From the NCBI GenBank assembly GCA_947474495.1, contig CANJIM010000027.1:1-39449 (forward strand): a stretch of DNA of 39,449 bases, written 5' to 3'. The DNA is from Rhodospirillaceae bacterium (lineage in GTDB: Bacteria > Pseudomonadota > Alphaproteobacteria > SMXQ01). Below, in pieces: positions 15,494 through 25,621 of this stretch. Within the stretch, counting starts at the first letter, position 1; each line of letters opens with the position of its first letter. The notes under the pieces were generated by a model. It did no database searches. It saw nothing but the letters and a program-made list of their open reading frames with translations, and was not told where the DNA came from. Both the position numbers and the translations under genes were made by a program.

Positions 15494-17548
15494 ATGGCCG
15501 AGCTTCTCGTCGAACTGTTCTCCGAGGAAATCCCGGCGCGCATGCAGGCGCGCGCGGCGGACGACTTTAAGCGCCTCGCCGCCGACGCCTTCAAAGCGGC
15601 GGGCCTGACATTCACCAAGGCCGATGCTTACGTGACGCCGCGCCGTCTGGCGCTGGTGGTCGACGGCCTGCCCGTCGCGCAGCCGGATGTGAAGGAAGAG
15701 CGGCGCGGGCCACGCGTCGATGCGCCGCCAAATGCCATCGACGGCTTCCTGCGCGCCAGCGGCCTGACGCTCGACCAATGCGAACAGCGCGATACCGGCA
15801 AGGGTGTGTTCTATTTCGCCGTCGTCGAAAAGAAGGGCCGTGTCACCGCCGACGTGCTGGCCGAATTGCTGCCGAAGGTTTTTGCCGAGTTGCCGTGGCC
15901 GAAATCTATGCGCTGGGCGAGCGAGCCGACGCGCTGGGTGCGCCCGCTGCACTGTATCGTCGCCCTGTTCGACAGCAAGGTCGTGCCGGTCACCTTCGCC
16001 GGCGTGACCTCATCGGATGAATCGCGCGGCCATCGCTTCTTGGGGCCGAAGCCCTTCAAGGCCAAGTCGTTCAGCGAATACAAGGCCAAGCTGCGCGAGG
16101 GCTACGTCATCCTCGATGCGGCCGATCGCCGCGACTCGATCCTCGCCGACGCCTCCGCCGTCGCCAAGGATGCCGGCTTCGCGCTCAAGCGCGATGACGG
16201 CCTACTCGACGAAGTGACCGGCCTGGCCGAATGGCCCGTCGCCCTGCTCGGCAAAATCGACGAGCAATTCATGGACGTGCCGGCCGAGGTGCTCACCACC
16301 TCGATGCGCACGCATCAGAAATATTTCGCTGTTGAGAAGCTGGACGGCGCTCTGGCGCCGCGCTTCGTCGTCATCGCCAACATGCTGACGGAAGACGGCG
16401 GCAAGCAAATCGTCGCCGGCAACGAGCGCGTGCTGCGCGCCCGTTTGTCCGATGCGCGCTTCTTCTGGGACCAGGACCGGAAGCAGACTTTGGCGAGCCG
16501 CGTGCCGGCGCTGAAGGACATCAAGTTCTACGACAAGCTCGGCACCGTCGCCGAGAAGGTCGCGCGCGTGCAGAAGCTTTCGCGCGAGATCGCCGGCTTG
16601 ATCAAGGCCGATGCCGATCAGGCCGAACGCGCCGCCGAATTGTGCAAGGCCGATCTCGTCACCGGCATGGTCGGCGAATTCCCTGAGCTGCAAGGCATCA
16701 TGGGCCGCTATTACGCGCGTCATGACGGCGAAAAGCTGGACGTGGCCGAGGCCATTGCCGCGCATTATTCGCCCAAGGGCCCGGACGATGCCTGCCCCAC
16801 GGCACCGGTCAGCGTCGCCCTGGCGCTGGCCGACAAGATCGACACGCTCGTCGGCTTCTTCGCCATCGAGGAAAAGCCGACCGGTTCGCGCGATCCCTTC
16901 GCGCTGCGCCGCGCCGCCCTCGGCGTCATCCGCCTCGTGTTGGAAAACAAACTGCGCCTGTCGCTTGCTGGACTATTTGAAGCCGCCCACAAGCTCTGTG
17001 CCGGCAACGGCACAGTGCCAACCGCTGCCTTACTCGACTTCTTCGCCGATCGCCTGAAGGTGACGCTGCGCGAGAAGGGCGTGCGTCATGATTTGATCGA
17101 TGCCGTCTTCTCGCTGGGTGGCGAAGACGATCTGGTCCGCCTGATGGCTCGTGTTGATGCACTGCAGAGTTTCATCGCCAGCGACGACGGTGCGAACCTG
17201 CTCACCGCCTACAAGCGCGCGTCGAACATCGTTGGCATCGAAGAGAAGAAGGACAAGACGACCTACGATCAGGCCGTCGATCCGGCGTTGCTGACGCTTT
17301 CCGAGGAAAGCAAGCTCGCCCAGGTGCTGACGCAGGCCCACAGCGGCACCAAGCTGGCCTTGGACAAGGAAGAGTTCGGCGCGGCCATGACCGTGCTGGC
17401 GCTGCTGCGTGGCCCGGTCGACGCCTTCTTCGACAAGGTGAAGGTCAACGCCGACGAGACGGCGGTGCGTCAGAACCGCCTGCGCCTGCTGTCGCAAATC
17501 CGCGCGACACTCGGCGAAGTCGCCGACTTCTCGAAGATCGAGGGCTAG
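15494..17548 (+). CDS. glyS: Glycyl-tRNA synthetase beta subunit
   Basis: A 684-residue subunit that binds tRNA-Gly and completes the alpha2beta2 enzyme. The start [17 protein letters not shown] and internal [14 protein letters not shown] are diagnostic of GlyS. An in-frame TTG lies two codons upstream, but the ATG at 15494 has AGGGGG seven bases before it and is the expected start. A large palindromic element with a T tract follows the stop by ten bases and probably ends the message. Confidence 0.98.
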   Translation: MAELLVELFSEEIPARMQARAADDFKRLAADAFKAAGLTFTKADAYVTPRRLALVVDGLPVAQPDVKEERRGPRVDAPPNAIDGFLRASGLTLDQCEQRDTGKGVFYFAVVEKKGRVTADVLAELLPKVFAELPWPKSMRWASEPTRWVRPLHCIVALFDSKVVPVTFAGVTSSDESRGHRFLGPKPFKAKSFSEYKAKLREGYVILDAADRRDSILADASAVAKDAGFALKRDDGLLDEVTGLAEWPVALLGKIDEQFMDVPAEVLTTSMRTHQKYFAVEKLDGALAPRFVVIANMLTEDGGKQIVAGNERVLRARLSDARFFWDQDRKQTLASRVPALKDIKFYDKLGTVAEKVARVQKLSREIAGLIKADADQAERAAELCKADLVTGMVGEFPELQGIMGRYYARHDGEKLDVAEAIAAHYSPKGPDDACPTAPVSVALALADKIDTLVGFFAIEEKPTGSRDPFALRRAALGVIRLVLENKLRLSLAGLFEAAHKLCAGNGTVPTAALLDFFADRLKVTLREKGVRHDLIDAVFSLGGEDDLVRLMARVDALQSFIASDDGANLLTAYKRASNIVGIEEKKDKTTYDQAVDPALLTLSEESKLAQVLTQAHSGTKLALDKEEFGAAMTVLALLRGPVDAFFDKVKVNADETAVRQNRLRLLSQIRATLGEVADFSKIEG

Positions 17549-17558
17549 GCTACACCAC

Positions 17559-17654
17559 AAATCGTCATGCTCGGGCTTGACCCGAGCATCCATCAGGCCG
17601 ATGCCTGAGCGCTTGAGGCATGGACCCTCGGGTCAAGCCCGAGGGTGACGATTT
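17559..17654. repeat. REP-like palindromic element, probable bidirectional terminator
   Basis: Two 35-base arms (17559-17593 and 17620-17654) are inverted copies of each other with four mismatches. Each arm contains its own hairpin, GCTCGGGCTTGACCCGAGC on the left and CCTCGGGTCAAGCCCGAGG on the right. The mismatches are paired within each arm, so both small hairpins stay perfect. Five Ts follow on the plus strand after glyS. It fills the gap between the convergent glyS and ygfZ genes. Repeats of this GTCAT-CGGGCTTG-CCCG type are scattered in alphaproteobacterial genomes. Confidence 0.75.
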
Positions 17655-17658
17655 TTGA

Positions 17659-18621
17659 TTAGCCGGCGTTGTCCGGTACGGGTGGCAGTTCGCCGGTTTC
17701 CTGCGTCTCTTCACTACCGTCCGGCAGCCAGGGCGGGTGCTGCGGCGTCAGGCGAGTCTCGCCGGCGCGGAGCGGCACATCCGCCTTCACCGACGCCAGC
17801 ACGGCTTCCAGACGCAGCAGGGCAATGCCTTGTTCGCCCATGCCGGTGCGCATCTCGCCGATTTCTTCGCCCTCGTAGAAGATCGGCGTGCCGAAGCTCG
17901 GCACGTCGCCCTCGATGCCGACCGGCAGCAGGCGCTTCTTGAGCAGCGCGCGGTAATGCATGCGCGCCGTCAGCTCCTGGCCGATATAGCAGCCTTTCTG
18001 CCAGTCGATGGCGTTGAGCAGGTCGAAGTTGCTCTCCATCGGCAGGGATTTTTCCGGCTGCAGATCGAACAAGCCTTCGGGAATGCCGAACAGCAAGCGC
18101 AGCGTCTCGTAGGCCATGCGGTCGTTGGCCTGAAAACCGGCGGCGTCGAACATCGCGAAGGTGTCTTTCGGCACCAACGCGCGCACGCCGATACCGGTAT
18201 AGCGCGGATCGACGTAGCAGAAGCCGTTGGCGAAGGGTCCACCGCGGCCTTCGAAGCCACGCAGTGCCTGGCTATCGTGCGGTCCGTCGCCGAGCAGGGC
18301 GATGACGCGGAAGATGCCCGAGACGTCGTCCACATCGACCTTGCTGCGCAGGCGGTATTTCAGGAGGCGCGCTTGCAGATCTTCGAGTTTTTTCTTGGCG
18401 ACGTCGAGGAACAGCACGCCGTCCATCTCGATCACGAAGAAGTCGTGCAGGTAGCGCCCCTGCGGGGTCAACAGCGCGGCATAGATCGCCTGGCCGGGCG
18501 AGACCTTGTCGATGTCGTTGGTGACGAGATTTTGCAGGAAGGCGCGGGCGTCGTCGCCGCTGACGGCGAGCACACCGCGGTCGTCGAGCGGCACGAAGGA
18601 TTTCTGACCGAAGCCGAGCAT
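17659..18621 (-). CDS. ygfZ: YgfZ/GcvT-like folate-binding iron-sulfur cluster repair protein
   Basis: A 320-residue protein with the family signature KGCYIGQE at 209-216, whose cysteine is essential in the E. coli protein. It resembles the glycine-cleavage T protein but acts in folate-dependent maturation or repair of certain iron-sulfur enzymes. The open frame begins at 18825, but the family start is the ATG at 18621, preceded by a modest AGGT site. Upstream codons would overlap the divergent glycosyltransferase promoter. The C-terminal 30 residues are Pro/Glu-rich and poorly conserved. Confidence 0.92.
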   Translation of the reverse strand: MLGFGQKSFVPLDDRGVLAVSGDDARAFLQNLVTNDIDKVSPGQAIYAALLTPQGRYLHDFFVIEMDGVLFLDVAKKKLEDLQARLLKYRLRSKVDVDDVSGIFRVIALLGDGPHDSQALRGFEGRGGPFANGFCYVDPRYTGIGVRALVPKDTFAMFDAAGFQANDRMAYETLRLLFGIPEGLFDLQPEKSLPMESNFDLLNAIDWQKGCYIGQELTARMHYRALLKKRLLPVGIEGDVPSFGTPIFYEGEEIGEMRTGMGEQGIALLRLEAVLASVKADVPLRAGETRLTPQHPPWLPDGSEETQETGELPPVPDNAG

Positions 18622-18793
18622 GGGACCTGGAGATAAAAGGTGAGGGATTGACGGCAAACTACCAGGGATCGCGCCGCTGGCCAAATAGCGCGTCAGGCGC
18701 CGATCTTGCCGGTTTCCCGCCACATAGCCCCAACCCTGGCAATATGGGGCGTGGGGCCTTATAACCCCCCAAAATGCTCCGAAAGCTGGCCCC

Positions 18794-19759
18794 TTGAACG
18801 TCCTCTTCGTGACCTCCACGCGCATCGGCGACGCCGTGCTTTCGACGGGGCTGCTCGATCACGTCCTGCGCACGCGCCCCGGCGCGCGCGTGACCGTCGC
18901 CTGTGGCCCCGCCGCCGCCGGTTTGTTCGCTGGCCTGCCCGGCCTGGTCCGCGTCATCGCGATGCCCAAGCAGCGCTACGGCGGCCATTGGTTCGATCTG
19001 TGGCGCCAGGTCGTGCCGACCGCCTGGTCGCTGGTGGTGGACTTGCGCGGCTCGGCGCTGGCCTGGGGATTGCTCGCTCGCCAGCGGCGCGTCTATCGCA
19101 CATCGGATGCGCTGGTGCATCGCGTGCGGCAGCTCTCGGACCTATTCGCGCTGCCGGAGCCCGCCGCGCCGCGCCTCTGGACCTTGCCGGTCCATGAGGA
19201 GGCCGCCGCGAAACTCATTCCGGCGGCCGGACCCATTTTACCCCCCGTGCTGGCTTTGGGCCCGACCGCCAATTGGATCGGCAAGCAGTGGCCGGCCGAA
19301 CGCTTCGCCGCCCTGATGGATCGGCTGACATCTCCGAACGGTATCTTGCCCGGCGCGCGCGTCGCCGTGTTCGGCGGGCCGGGCGAGCGTGACGCCGCGG
19401 CGCCGGTGCTGGCGGCGATCCCGGCCGACCGCCGCATCGATCTCGTCGGCAGCGTCGACCTGCTCACCGCCTATGCCGCGCTCAAGCGCTCGGCGCTCTA
19501 TGTCGGCAACGATTCGGGCCTGATGCACATGGCCGCCGCCGCCGGCATCCCGACCCTCGGCCTGTTCGGCCCGTCGCGCGACGAGCATTATGCGCCGTGG
19601 GGCACCAAAGCCGCCGTGGCGCGCGCGGTTCCCTACGACAAAATCTTTCCGCCGGGGTACGATTGGCGCAACACCGGCACGCTGATGGGCAGCCTGTCGG
19701 TCGACAGCGCGGTCGCCGCCGCCGAAGACCTATGGCGCCGCTGCGGGGAGACGACGTGA
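18794..19759 (+). CDS. Glycosyltransferase family 9 (heptosyltransferase-like)
   Basis: A 321-residue GT-B enzyme with the N-terminal IGDAVLSTGLL motif (11-21) and the nucleotide-sugar motif GNDSGLMHMAAAAG (238-251) of ADP-heptose:LPS heptosyltransferases. It should add a heptose or related sugar to lipopolysaccharide core at the inner face of the membrane. The start is TTG at 18794, since no ATG or GTG fits and the family begins just here. A TATAAC box at 18760-18765 may be the operon promoter. Its stop overlaps the next gene's GTG. Confidence 0.9.
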   Translation: MNVLFVTSTRIGDAVLSTGLLDHVLRTRPGARVTVACGPAAAGLFAGLPGLVRVIAMPKQRYGGHWFDLWRQVVPTAWSLVVDLRGSALAWGLLARQRRVYRTSDALVHRVRQLSDLFALPEPAAPRLWTLPVHEEAAAKLIPAAGPILPPVLALGPTANWIGKQWPAERFAALMDRLTSPNGILPGARVAVFGGPGERDAAAPVLAAIPADRRIDLVGSVDLLTAYAALKRSALYVGNDSGLMHMAAAAGIPTLGLFGPSRDEHYAPWGTKAAVARAVPYDKIFPPGYDWRNTGTLMGSLSVDSAVAAAEDLWRRCGETT

Positions 19760-20514
19760 CCAAGCTTTCGGCCCTCATCGTCGCGCATAACGAGGAAGAG
19801 CAGCTCGCCGCCTGCCTCGATGCCTTGCACTTCGCCGACGAGATCGTCGTCGTCCTCGACAAATGCACCGATGGCACCAAGGACGTCGCCGGTCGCTACA
19901 CCGACAAGCTGATCGAGGGTTCCTGGGCGATCGAGGGCGAGCGGCGGAATCTCGGCATCGACGCCTGCTCCGGCGACTGGATCTTGGAAGTCGACGCCGA
20001 CGAGCGCGTGCCCGAGGGCTTGGCGCGCGAAATCCGCGCCGTCATCGCCACCGCGCCGTTCGGCCATTTCCTGATCCCCTACGACAATTACGTCGGTGAG
20101 CGCCTGGTGCGCTACGGCTGGGGCGCCTCCTGGGGCGTGAGCGCCACCGTGCGGCTGTTCGCCAAGGGCGCCAAGCGCTGGGGCATGAACCGCATCCATC
20201 CGCCGGTCGAATTGCTGGGGCAGCGCGGCACCCTGGCGACGCCGATGGTGCATTATGTCGACCGCGACATCTCCGACATGATCGGCCGCCTCGACCGCTA
20301 CACCACGGCGCGCGCCGCCGATCTGCGCGCGTCGGGTGACATCGGCACGTTCGGCAACAACCTGCGCCGGTTGTTCTCGCGCTTCTTCAAATGTTTCGTC
20401 GGCCGCAAGGGCTACCGCGAAGGCTATTACGGTTTCCTCATCGCGCTGTTCGCCGGTCTATTTCCGCTGCTCTCTTGGCTGAAGGCCAAGCTCGAGCCGG
20501 GAGCCAAAAAGTAA
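19756..20514 (+). CDS. Glycosyltransferase family 2 (WaaE/KdtX-like)
   Basis: A 252-residue GT-A enzyme opening with LSALIVAHNEEEQLAACLDA and carrying the metal-binding D80-A-D82 motif in EVDADERVP. Its overall form matches LPS-core glucosyltransferases of the WaaE type. The GTG at 19756 lies in a GTGA overlap with the GT9 stop and has GGGGAG five bases upstream; the longer frame upstream is a shadow of the GT9 gene. A hydrophobic C-terminal segment (about 228-245) may anchor it to the membrane. The acceptor sugar is unknown. Confidence 0.9.
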   Translation: MTKLSALIVAHNEEEQLAACLDALHFADEIVVVLDKCTDGTKDVAGRYTDKLIEGSWAIEGERRNLGIDACSGDWILEVDADERVPEGLAREIRAVIATAPFGHFLIPYDNYVGERLVRYGWGASWGVSATVRLFAKGAKRWGMNRIHPPVELLGQRGTLATPMVHYVDRDISDMIGRLDRYTTARAADLRASGDIGTFGNNLRRLFSRFFKCFVGRKGYREGYYGFLIALFAGLFPLLSWLKAKLEPGAKK

Positions 20515-21569
20515 TGCGCGTTCTGCAGGCCATGGCCGGAGCGCCGCAGGGCGGCGCGGAGGCGTTCTTCGTGCGCCTGACCGCCGGCCTGGCCGATGTC
20601 GGTATTCACAGCCACGCCGTCTTGCGGCCGCATCCGCAGCGCAGCGATGACTTGCTGGCGGCGGGCGTCGGCGTGACCGAATTGCCGTTCGGCGGCGTCG
20701 CCGACCGCCTGTTCGGCGAGACCCGACGCGGACTCAACCGCACCATCCGCAGCTTCAAGCCCGACGTGGTGCTGAGCTGGATGAATCGCGCGACGCGATT
20801 CCTGCCGCCGGCCAAGGCGCGGCCGCTGCCTTACGTGCATGTCGCGCGGCTCGGCGGCTATTACGACCTGAAATACTACAAGCGCTGCGACTGGCTGATC
20901 GGCAACACCAAGGATATTGTCGATTACATCGTCGATGGCGGCTGGCCGGCCGGCCGCGTCCGCTACTTGCCGAATTTCGCCGACGAAACCACGGCGCCCG
21001 CCGTGTCGCGCGCCAGCTTGACCACGCCGAACGACGCGCCGCTGTTCCTGGCCTTGGGCCGCCTGCATGCCAACAAGGGCTTCGACGTGTTGCTCGACGC
21101 CATGGTGCGCCTGCCGCGCGCGTATCTTTGGCTTGGCGGCGACGGACCGTTGCGCGGCGATCTCGAAGCCCAGGCGGCGCGCCTCGGCATCGGCGCGCGC
21201 CTGCGCTTTCTCGGCTGGCGCGACGATGGCCCGGCCCTGATGGCCGCCGCCGACGCGCTGGTCTGCCCGTCACGCCACGAGCCGCTTGGCAATGTGGTGA
21301 TCGAGGCGTGGGCGCGCGGCCTGCCGGTCATCGCGGCGCGCGCGCAAGGGCCGTCGGCGCTGATCGACGACGGTGTCACCGGCCTGTTGGTGCCGACGGA
21401 GGACAGCGTGGCGCTCGCCGCCGCCATGACGCGCCTCGCCGCCGACCGCTCGATTGCCGCGACGCTCGGTGCTAGCGGCCGTTCGGCCTATCGCGAGCAG
21501 TTTTCCAAAGCCGCCGTGGTTGGCCGCTATGTCGATTTCCTGCGGGAAATCACCGCGAACAAAACCTGA
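20514..21569 (+). CDS. Glycosyltransferase family 4
   Basis: A 351-residue GT-B enzyme. The C-terminal domain shows ALGRLHANKGFDVLLDA, followed by the EPLGNVVIEAWARGLPVIAA motif typical of GT4 retaining transferases. The ATG at 20514 shares one base with the preceding TAA stop, showing tight coupling in the glycan operon. It probably extends the same lipopolysaccharide core or a surface polysaccharide. The sugar donor and linkage cannot be told from the sequence. Confidence 0.9.
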   Translation: MRVLQAMAGAPQGGAEAFFVRLTAGLADVGIHSHAVLRPHPQRSDDLLAAGVGVTELPFGGVADRLFGETRRGLNRTIRSFKPDVVLSWMNRATRFLPPAKARPLPYVHVARLGGYYDLKYYKRCDWLIGNTKDIVDYIVDGGWPAGRVRYLPNFADETTAPAVSRASLTTPNDAPLFLALGRLHANKGFDVLLDAMVRLPRAYLWLGGDGPLRGDLEAQAARLGIGARLRFLGWRDDGPALMAAADALVCPSRHEPLGNVVIEAWARGLPVIAARAQGPSALIDDGVTGLLVPTEDSVALAAAMTRLAADRSIAATLGASGRSAYREQFSKAAVVGRYVDFLREITANKT

Positions 21570-22171
21570 TGCGGGGAAGCTTCATAAAAATCCTGCCGAT
21601 CGCGTGTCTCGGGTTGTTGATGGCCTTGACCGCCTGTTCGTCGAGTCAGAAGCGATTCGAGCCCAAGCGCTACACCGCGCCCAACAAGGCCTTTTCGATC
21701 GGCATGCCGAGCCCCGATTGGCTTTTGGTCGACGATAAGGCGGATGCCAAGCAAATCTTCGCGCGCTTCGCGTTTAAAGGCGACATCGCGGCGTTCAGCA
21801 CGTTCGGCCAATGCGCCATCGACTGGAATCTGCTGCCGGAGGCGCTGTCGGCGCCGCAGTTCGCGTCGGCGGCACCGTCTCTGGCGCAAGAACATCTCAG
21901 CGAAAAAGTCTGGAAATCGGCGACGAGTTTCGTGATCCGCGACTCTGAGCTGTCGCCCGAGCCGCAAGGGCCGACCTTTCTTTACGTTGCGACGGGACGC
22001 TATGAGGGGCGCGTGACCTATTGGATCGGCGCGATCGCCATGCATGGCAATGAATTGGTGTTTTGGGATTGCTTCGAGCCGGTCGGTTCGCTCGGCGCGC
22101 GCAACCGCTCGTCCGTTTCCGAGATTTGGCCCGGCTTTCTCACCTGGGTCTCATCCTTGACGCGGCCATGA
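21569..22171 (+). CDS. Hypothetical lipoprotein
   Basis: A 200-residue protein with a lipoprotein signal peptide: a short basic start, a hydrophobic core and the lipobox LTAC with C23 as the lipidated residue, followed by SSS, which favours outer-membrane sorting. The mature part is soluble and shows no motif I recognise. The start ATG shares a base with the stop of the GT4 gene, so it belongs to the glycan operon and may help envelope assembly. I give no function. Confidence 0.8.
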   Translation: MRGSFIKILPIACLGLLMALTACSSSQKRFEPKRYTAPNKAFSIGMPSPDWLLVDDKADAKQIFARFAFKGDIAAFSTFGQCAIDWNLLPEALSAPQFASAAPSLAQEHLSEKVWKSATSFVIRDSELSPEPQGPTFLYVATGRYEGRVTYWIGAIAMHGNELVFWDCFEPVGSLGARNRSSVSEIWPGFLTWVSSLTRP

Positions 22172-22212
22172 GCGTGGCGGCGACCGGGCAGCTGGAGTAA
22201 AGTCGCGTCATC

Positions 22213-23973
22213 ATGTGCGGTATCGCGGGACTCATGCGGGCGGACGGCGCCCCGCCACAGGCGGCGACGCTCGATCAGCTGGCGAGCGCGCTGGCCCATC
22301 GCGGCCCCGACGGCTTTGGCCGTTACGTGAACGGCGCGGTCGGCTTGGTGCAGACGCGCCTCGCCATCATCGATCTCGCCACCGGCGATCAGCCGTTCCA
22401 CGAACCGGGCGGCGCGGCGCTTGTCGCCAACGGCGAAATCTACAATTACATCGAGCTGCGCGCCGAGCTGCAGGGCGTCAATTTCGCCACACAGTCGGAT
22501 TGCGAATTGCCGCTGCATCTCTATCGCCGCCTCGGCTTGCGCTATACGAGCAAGCTGCGCGGCATGTACGCCATCGCCATTCACGATCCGGAAGCCGACC
22601 GGCTGATCCTGTCGCGCGACCCGTTCGGCATCAAGCCGCTGTATTATGTCGAGAACGCCGAAGGCTTCGCCTTCGCCTCCGAGCCGGCCGTGCTGGTGCG
22701 CGCCGGGCTCGCCAAGGCCAGCGTCGATCCGCAGCGCCGCAACGAGTTGCTCCAACTGCAATTCACCACCGGGCGCGACACGATGCTCGCCGGCATCCGC
22801 CGCGTGCTGCCGGGCGAGACGCTGGTGATCAGCCACGGCCGCATCGTCGAACGCCACCGCCAGGAAGCTTTGCCGCAGGGTCGCCCCATGGAGATCGACG
22901 AGGGCGCCGCGCTCGCCCGCCTCGATGCGGTGTTGGAAGACAGCGTGCGCATGCATCAGCGCTCCGACGTGCCTTACGGCATGTTCCTGTCGGGCGGCGT
23001 CGATTCGAGCGCGATCCTGTCGCTGATGGCGCGGCTCAACACACGCCCGGTGCTCGCCTACACGGCGGGCTTCCCCGAAACCGGCGTGCGCGACGAGCGC
23101 GATCATGCGCGCAAAGTCGCCCATGCGCTCGGCGCGCGCCACATCGAGGTCGAGTTCACCGAGAGCGATTTCTGGGCGCTGCTGCCCGAGATCGCCGCCG
23201 TCATGGACGATCCCGCCGCCGACTACGCCATCCTGCCGACCTACAAACTGGCGCGCGAAGCCAAGCAGGACGTGAAGGTCATCCTGTGCGGCGAGGGCGG
23301 CGACGAATTGTTCGGCGGCTACGGCCGCTACCGCAGCGTCATGCGCCCCTGGTGGCGCGGCGGCCGCACGTTGCGCGCACGCGGCGCGCTGGAGCGGCTT
23401 GACATCCTGCGCGTCGATCTCGCCGGTTGGCGCGACGGCATCGCCGCCGCCGAGGCGACCGAAGCGACGGCGGGGCGCACGCGCGTGCAGATCGCCCAGG
23501 CGGTCGATTTCGCCGACTGGATGCCGCACGATCTGCTGACCAAGCTGGACCGCTGCCTGATGGCGCACGGCGTCGAGGGGCGTACGCCGTTCCTCGATCC
23601 GGAAGTCGCCAAGTTCGCCTTCCGCCTGCCGGACAATCTGAAGATCCGCAGAGGCGTCGGCAAATGGCTGCTGCGCCGTTGGCTCGATGCGCAGCTGCCC
23701 GAGGCAGACGCCTTCAGCCGTAAACGCGGCTTCACCGTGCCGGTGGCGCGCTGGATCGCGCGGCGCGCCGACAAGCTGGGGCCATTGGTGGCGGCGTCGC
23801 CGGCCATCGCCGAGATATGCCAGCCGGGCCGTGTCGAAAAACTGTTCCGCGAGGCCGACGACAAGCACAAGGGCTTCGCCGCTTGGATTCTGTTGTTCTA
23901 CGCCCTGTGGCACCGCGTCAATATCCAAGGCGTAGCGCCCGCCGGCGACGTGTTCGAAAGCTTGGCCGCCTGA
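22213..23973 (+). CDS. asnB: Asparagine synthase (glutamine-hydrolysing)-type amidotransferase
   Basis: A 586-residue two-domain enzyme: an N-terminal class II glutaminase with C2 as nucleophile (MCGIAG) and RGPDG at 30-34, then an ATP-pyrophosphatase domain with the SGGVDSS loop at 260-266 and the [14 protein letters not shown] segment. The reaction is aspartate (or another carboxyl) + glutamine + ATP to the amide. Its place after three glycosyltransferases suggests it may amidate a sugar acid or peptide of the surface glycan, as homologues in polysaccharide clusters are thought to do. A plain asparagine synthetase is equally possible. Confidence 0.93.
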   Translation: MCGIAGLMRADGAPPQAATLDQLASALAHRGPDGFGRYVNGAVGLVQTRLAIIDLATGDQPFHEPGGAALVANGEIYNYIELRAELQGVNFATQSDCELPLHLYRRLGLRYTSKLRGMYAIAIHDPEADRLILSRDPFGIKPLYYVENAEGFAFASEPAVLVRAGLAKASVDPQRRNELLQLQFTTGRDTMLAGIRRVLPGETLVISHGRIVERHRQEALPQGRPMEIDEGAALARLDAVLEDSVRMHQRSDVPYGMFLSGGVDSSAILSLMARLNTRPVLAYTAGFPETGVRDERDHARKVAHALGARHIEVEFTESDFWALLPEIAAVMDDPAADYAILPTYKLAREAKQDVKVILCGEGGDELFGGYGRYRSVMRPWWRGGRTLRARGALERLDILRVDLAGWRDGIAAAEATEATAGRTRVQIAQAVDFADWMPHDLLTKLDRCLMAHGVEGRTPFLDPEVAKFAFRLPDNLKIRRGVGKWLLRRWLDAQLPEADAFSRKRGFTVPVARWIARRADKLGPLVAASPAIAEICQPGRVEKLFREADDKHKGFAAWILLFYALWHRVNIQGVAPAGDVFESLAA

Positions 23974-25037
23974 TGACAACCCCCTTGCCCGATCGCATCA
24001 CCATCCGCCGGCCCGACGACTGGCATTTGCATCTGCGCGACGGCGCCATGCTGGCGAGCGTGTTGCCGCATAGCGCCAAGCAATTCGCACGCGCCATCGT
24101 CATGCCCAATCTGGTGCCGCCGGTGACGACGCCGGAGATGGCCGTCGCCTATCGCGATCGCATCAAGGCATTGCTTGGCGGCCCCTCTGCAGGGAATACG
24201 GACTTCACGCCGTTGATGACCTGCTATCTGACCGACGGCACCGATCCGGCGTTGTTGGCGCAGGGCCACAAGGACGGCATCTTCACTGCCGCCAAGCTTT
24301 ATCCCGCGCATGCCACGACCAACTCGGCCCACGGTGTCAGCGACATCACGAAGATCGATGCAGTGTTGGACAAGATGGCCGAAATCGGCATGCCGCTCTT
24401 GGTGCATGGCGAGGTCACCGATCCGGCCGTCGACATCTTCGATCGCGAGGCGGTCTTCATCGAGCGCGTGCTGATCTCGACGTTGAAGCGCCATCCGAAC
24501 CTGAAGGTAGTGATGGAGCACATCACCACGGAGGAGGCGGCAAGCTTCGTGCTCGGCGGCGGCGCGAATATCGCGGCGACGGTGACGCCGCATCATCTCG
24601 TCATCAACCGCAACTCGCTGTTCGCCGGCGGGCTGCGCCCGCATGCCTATTGCCTGCCGGTCGCCAAGCGCGAGAAGCACCGCTTGGCTTTGCGCAAGGC
24701 GGTGGCGTCGGGCAGCGCCAAACTGTTCATCGGCACCGACTCGGCGCCGCACGCGCGCGAGGCCAAGGAAAGCGGCTGCGGCTGCGCCGGTATTTTCTGC
24801 GCGCCAACGGCGCTGGAGGTTTACGCCACCGTGTTCGCCGAAGAGGGCGCGCTCGAGCATTTCGAAGCCTTCGCCTCGCTCAATGGCGCGGCCTTCTACG
24901 GCCTGCCGCCCAACACGGGCACGGTGACGCTGCTGCGCGAGCGCTGGCTGGTGCCGGAAAGTCTGCCGGCGGCGGACACGACGGTGGTGCCCTTCATGGC
25001 CGGGCAGACCTTGAGCTGGAAGCTTAACGGCTTTTAA
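23973..25037 (+). CDS. pyrC: Dihydroorotase (type II)
   Basis: A 354-residue cytoplasmic zinc enzyme of pyrimidine synthesis that interconverts carbamoyl-aspartate and dihydroorotate. All metal-site residues are seen: H18 and H20 in [10 protein letters not shown], the carbamylated lysine K107 in [11 protein letters not shown]144 in LLVHGEV, H182 in MEHITT and D255 in GTDSAPH. The ATG at 23973 shares a base with the asnB stop; the longer upstream frame is a shadow. It is the last large gene of the operon, with no evident separate promoter. Confidence 0.97.
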   Translation: MTTPLPDRITIRRPDDWHLHLRDGAMLASVLPHSAKQFARAIVMPNLVPPVTTPEMAVAYRDRIKALLGGPSAGNTDFTPLMTCYLTDGTDPALLAQGHKDGIFTAAKLYPAHATTNSAHGVSDITKIDAVLDKMAEIGMPLLVHGEVTDPAVDIFDREAVFIERVLISTLKRHPNLKVVMEHITTEEAASFVLGGGANIAATVTPHHLVINRNSLFAGGLRPHAYCLPVAKREKHRLALRKAVASGSAKLFIGTDSAPHAREAKESGCGCAGIFCAPTALEVYATVFAEEGALEHFEAFASLNGAAFYGLPPNTGTVTLLRERWLVPESLPAADTTVVPFMAGQTLSWKLNGF

Positions 25038-25116
25038 CCATAACGCCCGCTGGCGCGGCGTGCGGCGCTTCGTTAGGCTTGACCGGTCGCGAACAGGCAA
25101 GCCAGGGAGGCACGCC

Positions 25117-25341
25117 ATGCATCGGATCCATTTCAGCGTCACGCGTTCCATGATCGTCGCAGGCTGTGCGCTTTTGCTCGCCGCTTGCGCCGACGCGCCG
25201 CGCACCTGGCCCGGCGGGCCGGCGTTCCAGCCCGAGATCGCTTATTGCTACGTGACCTTGGCCAACGTCGATTGCTACGCCAATCCGCAAGTCGCCCAGG
25301 AATACCGCCAAGTGACGCGGGCGCTCAGCGCCCCGCATTGA
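25117..25341 (+). CDS. Very small putative lipoprotein
   Basis: A 74-residue protein starting at an ATG with a strong GGGAGG site six bases upstream. It has a hydrophobic segment and the lipobox LAAC with C24. The mature part is about 50 residues with two cysteines (in YCYVTLANVDCYANPQ) that could form a disulfide. No family is recognised. It follows pyrC by 79 bases and converges with a minus-strand membrane protein gene twelve bases further on. Confidence 0.7.
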   Translation: MHRIHFSVTRSMIVAGCALLLAACADAPRTWPGGPAFQPEIAYCYVTLANVDCYANPQVAQEYRQVTRALSAPH

Positions 25342-25353
25342 GATGCGGCATTG

Positions 25354-25620
25354 TCACATTCTTGGTTCGATGTAGTTCTTTGTAGGAACTGCGCCGGTTC
25401 GACGTGTTTCATTGAGCAATTCTCGCAATGTGTCGCGGATGTCTACTAAAAGCGCGAAGTAGCCGCATACGAGTACGGCTGCGAGAAAACCAAGCCCTAG
25501 GCCGATGAGCGTTTTATCTGGGCCGCCAAATATTTGAGCGAAGTAGCCGCCGGCGGCGATAAGCGCCAATGCATAAAGCATATTCAGAAAGCCAAATGCG
25601 CTCGCTAATAGCCTATTCAT
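25354..25620 (-). CDS. Small two-pass membrane protein
   Basis: An 88-residue protein with two hydrophobic segments (about 7-28 and 38-60), a small glycine-rich turn between them, and a charged tail. I recognise no family. Its ATG is preceded by one A and then twelve Gs, so the homopolymer occupies the ribosome-binding position. It is 22 bases downstream of the zinc-ribbon gene on the same strand and probably cotranscribed. Codon use (ATA, CTA and TTA are present) is more AT-rich than its neighbours, a possible sign of recent acquisition. Confidence 0.6.
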   Translation of the reverse strand: MNRLLASAFGFLNMLYALALIAAGGYFAQIFGGPDKTLIGLGLGFLAAVLVCGYFALLVDIRDTLRELLNETRRTGAVPTKNYIEPRM

Positions 25621-25621
25621 T

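Noticed and set aside
22018-23979. 653-codon minus-strand frame opposite asnB
   Set aside because: It mirrors the asparagine synthase-like gene, has no domain pattern and arises from GC-rich codon bias.
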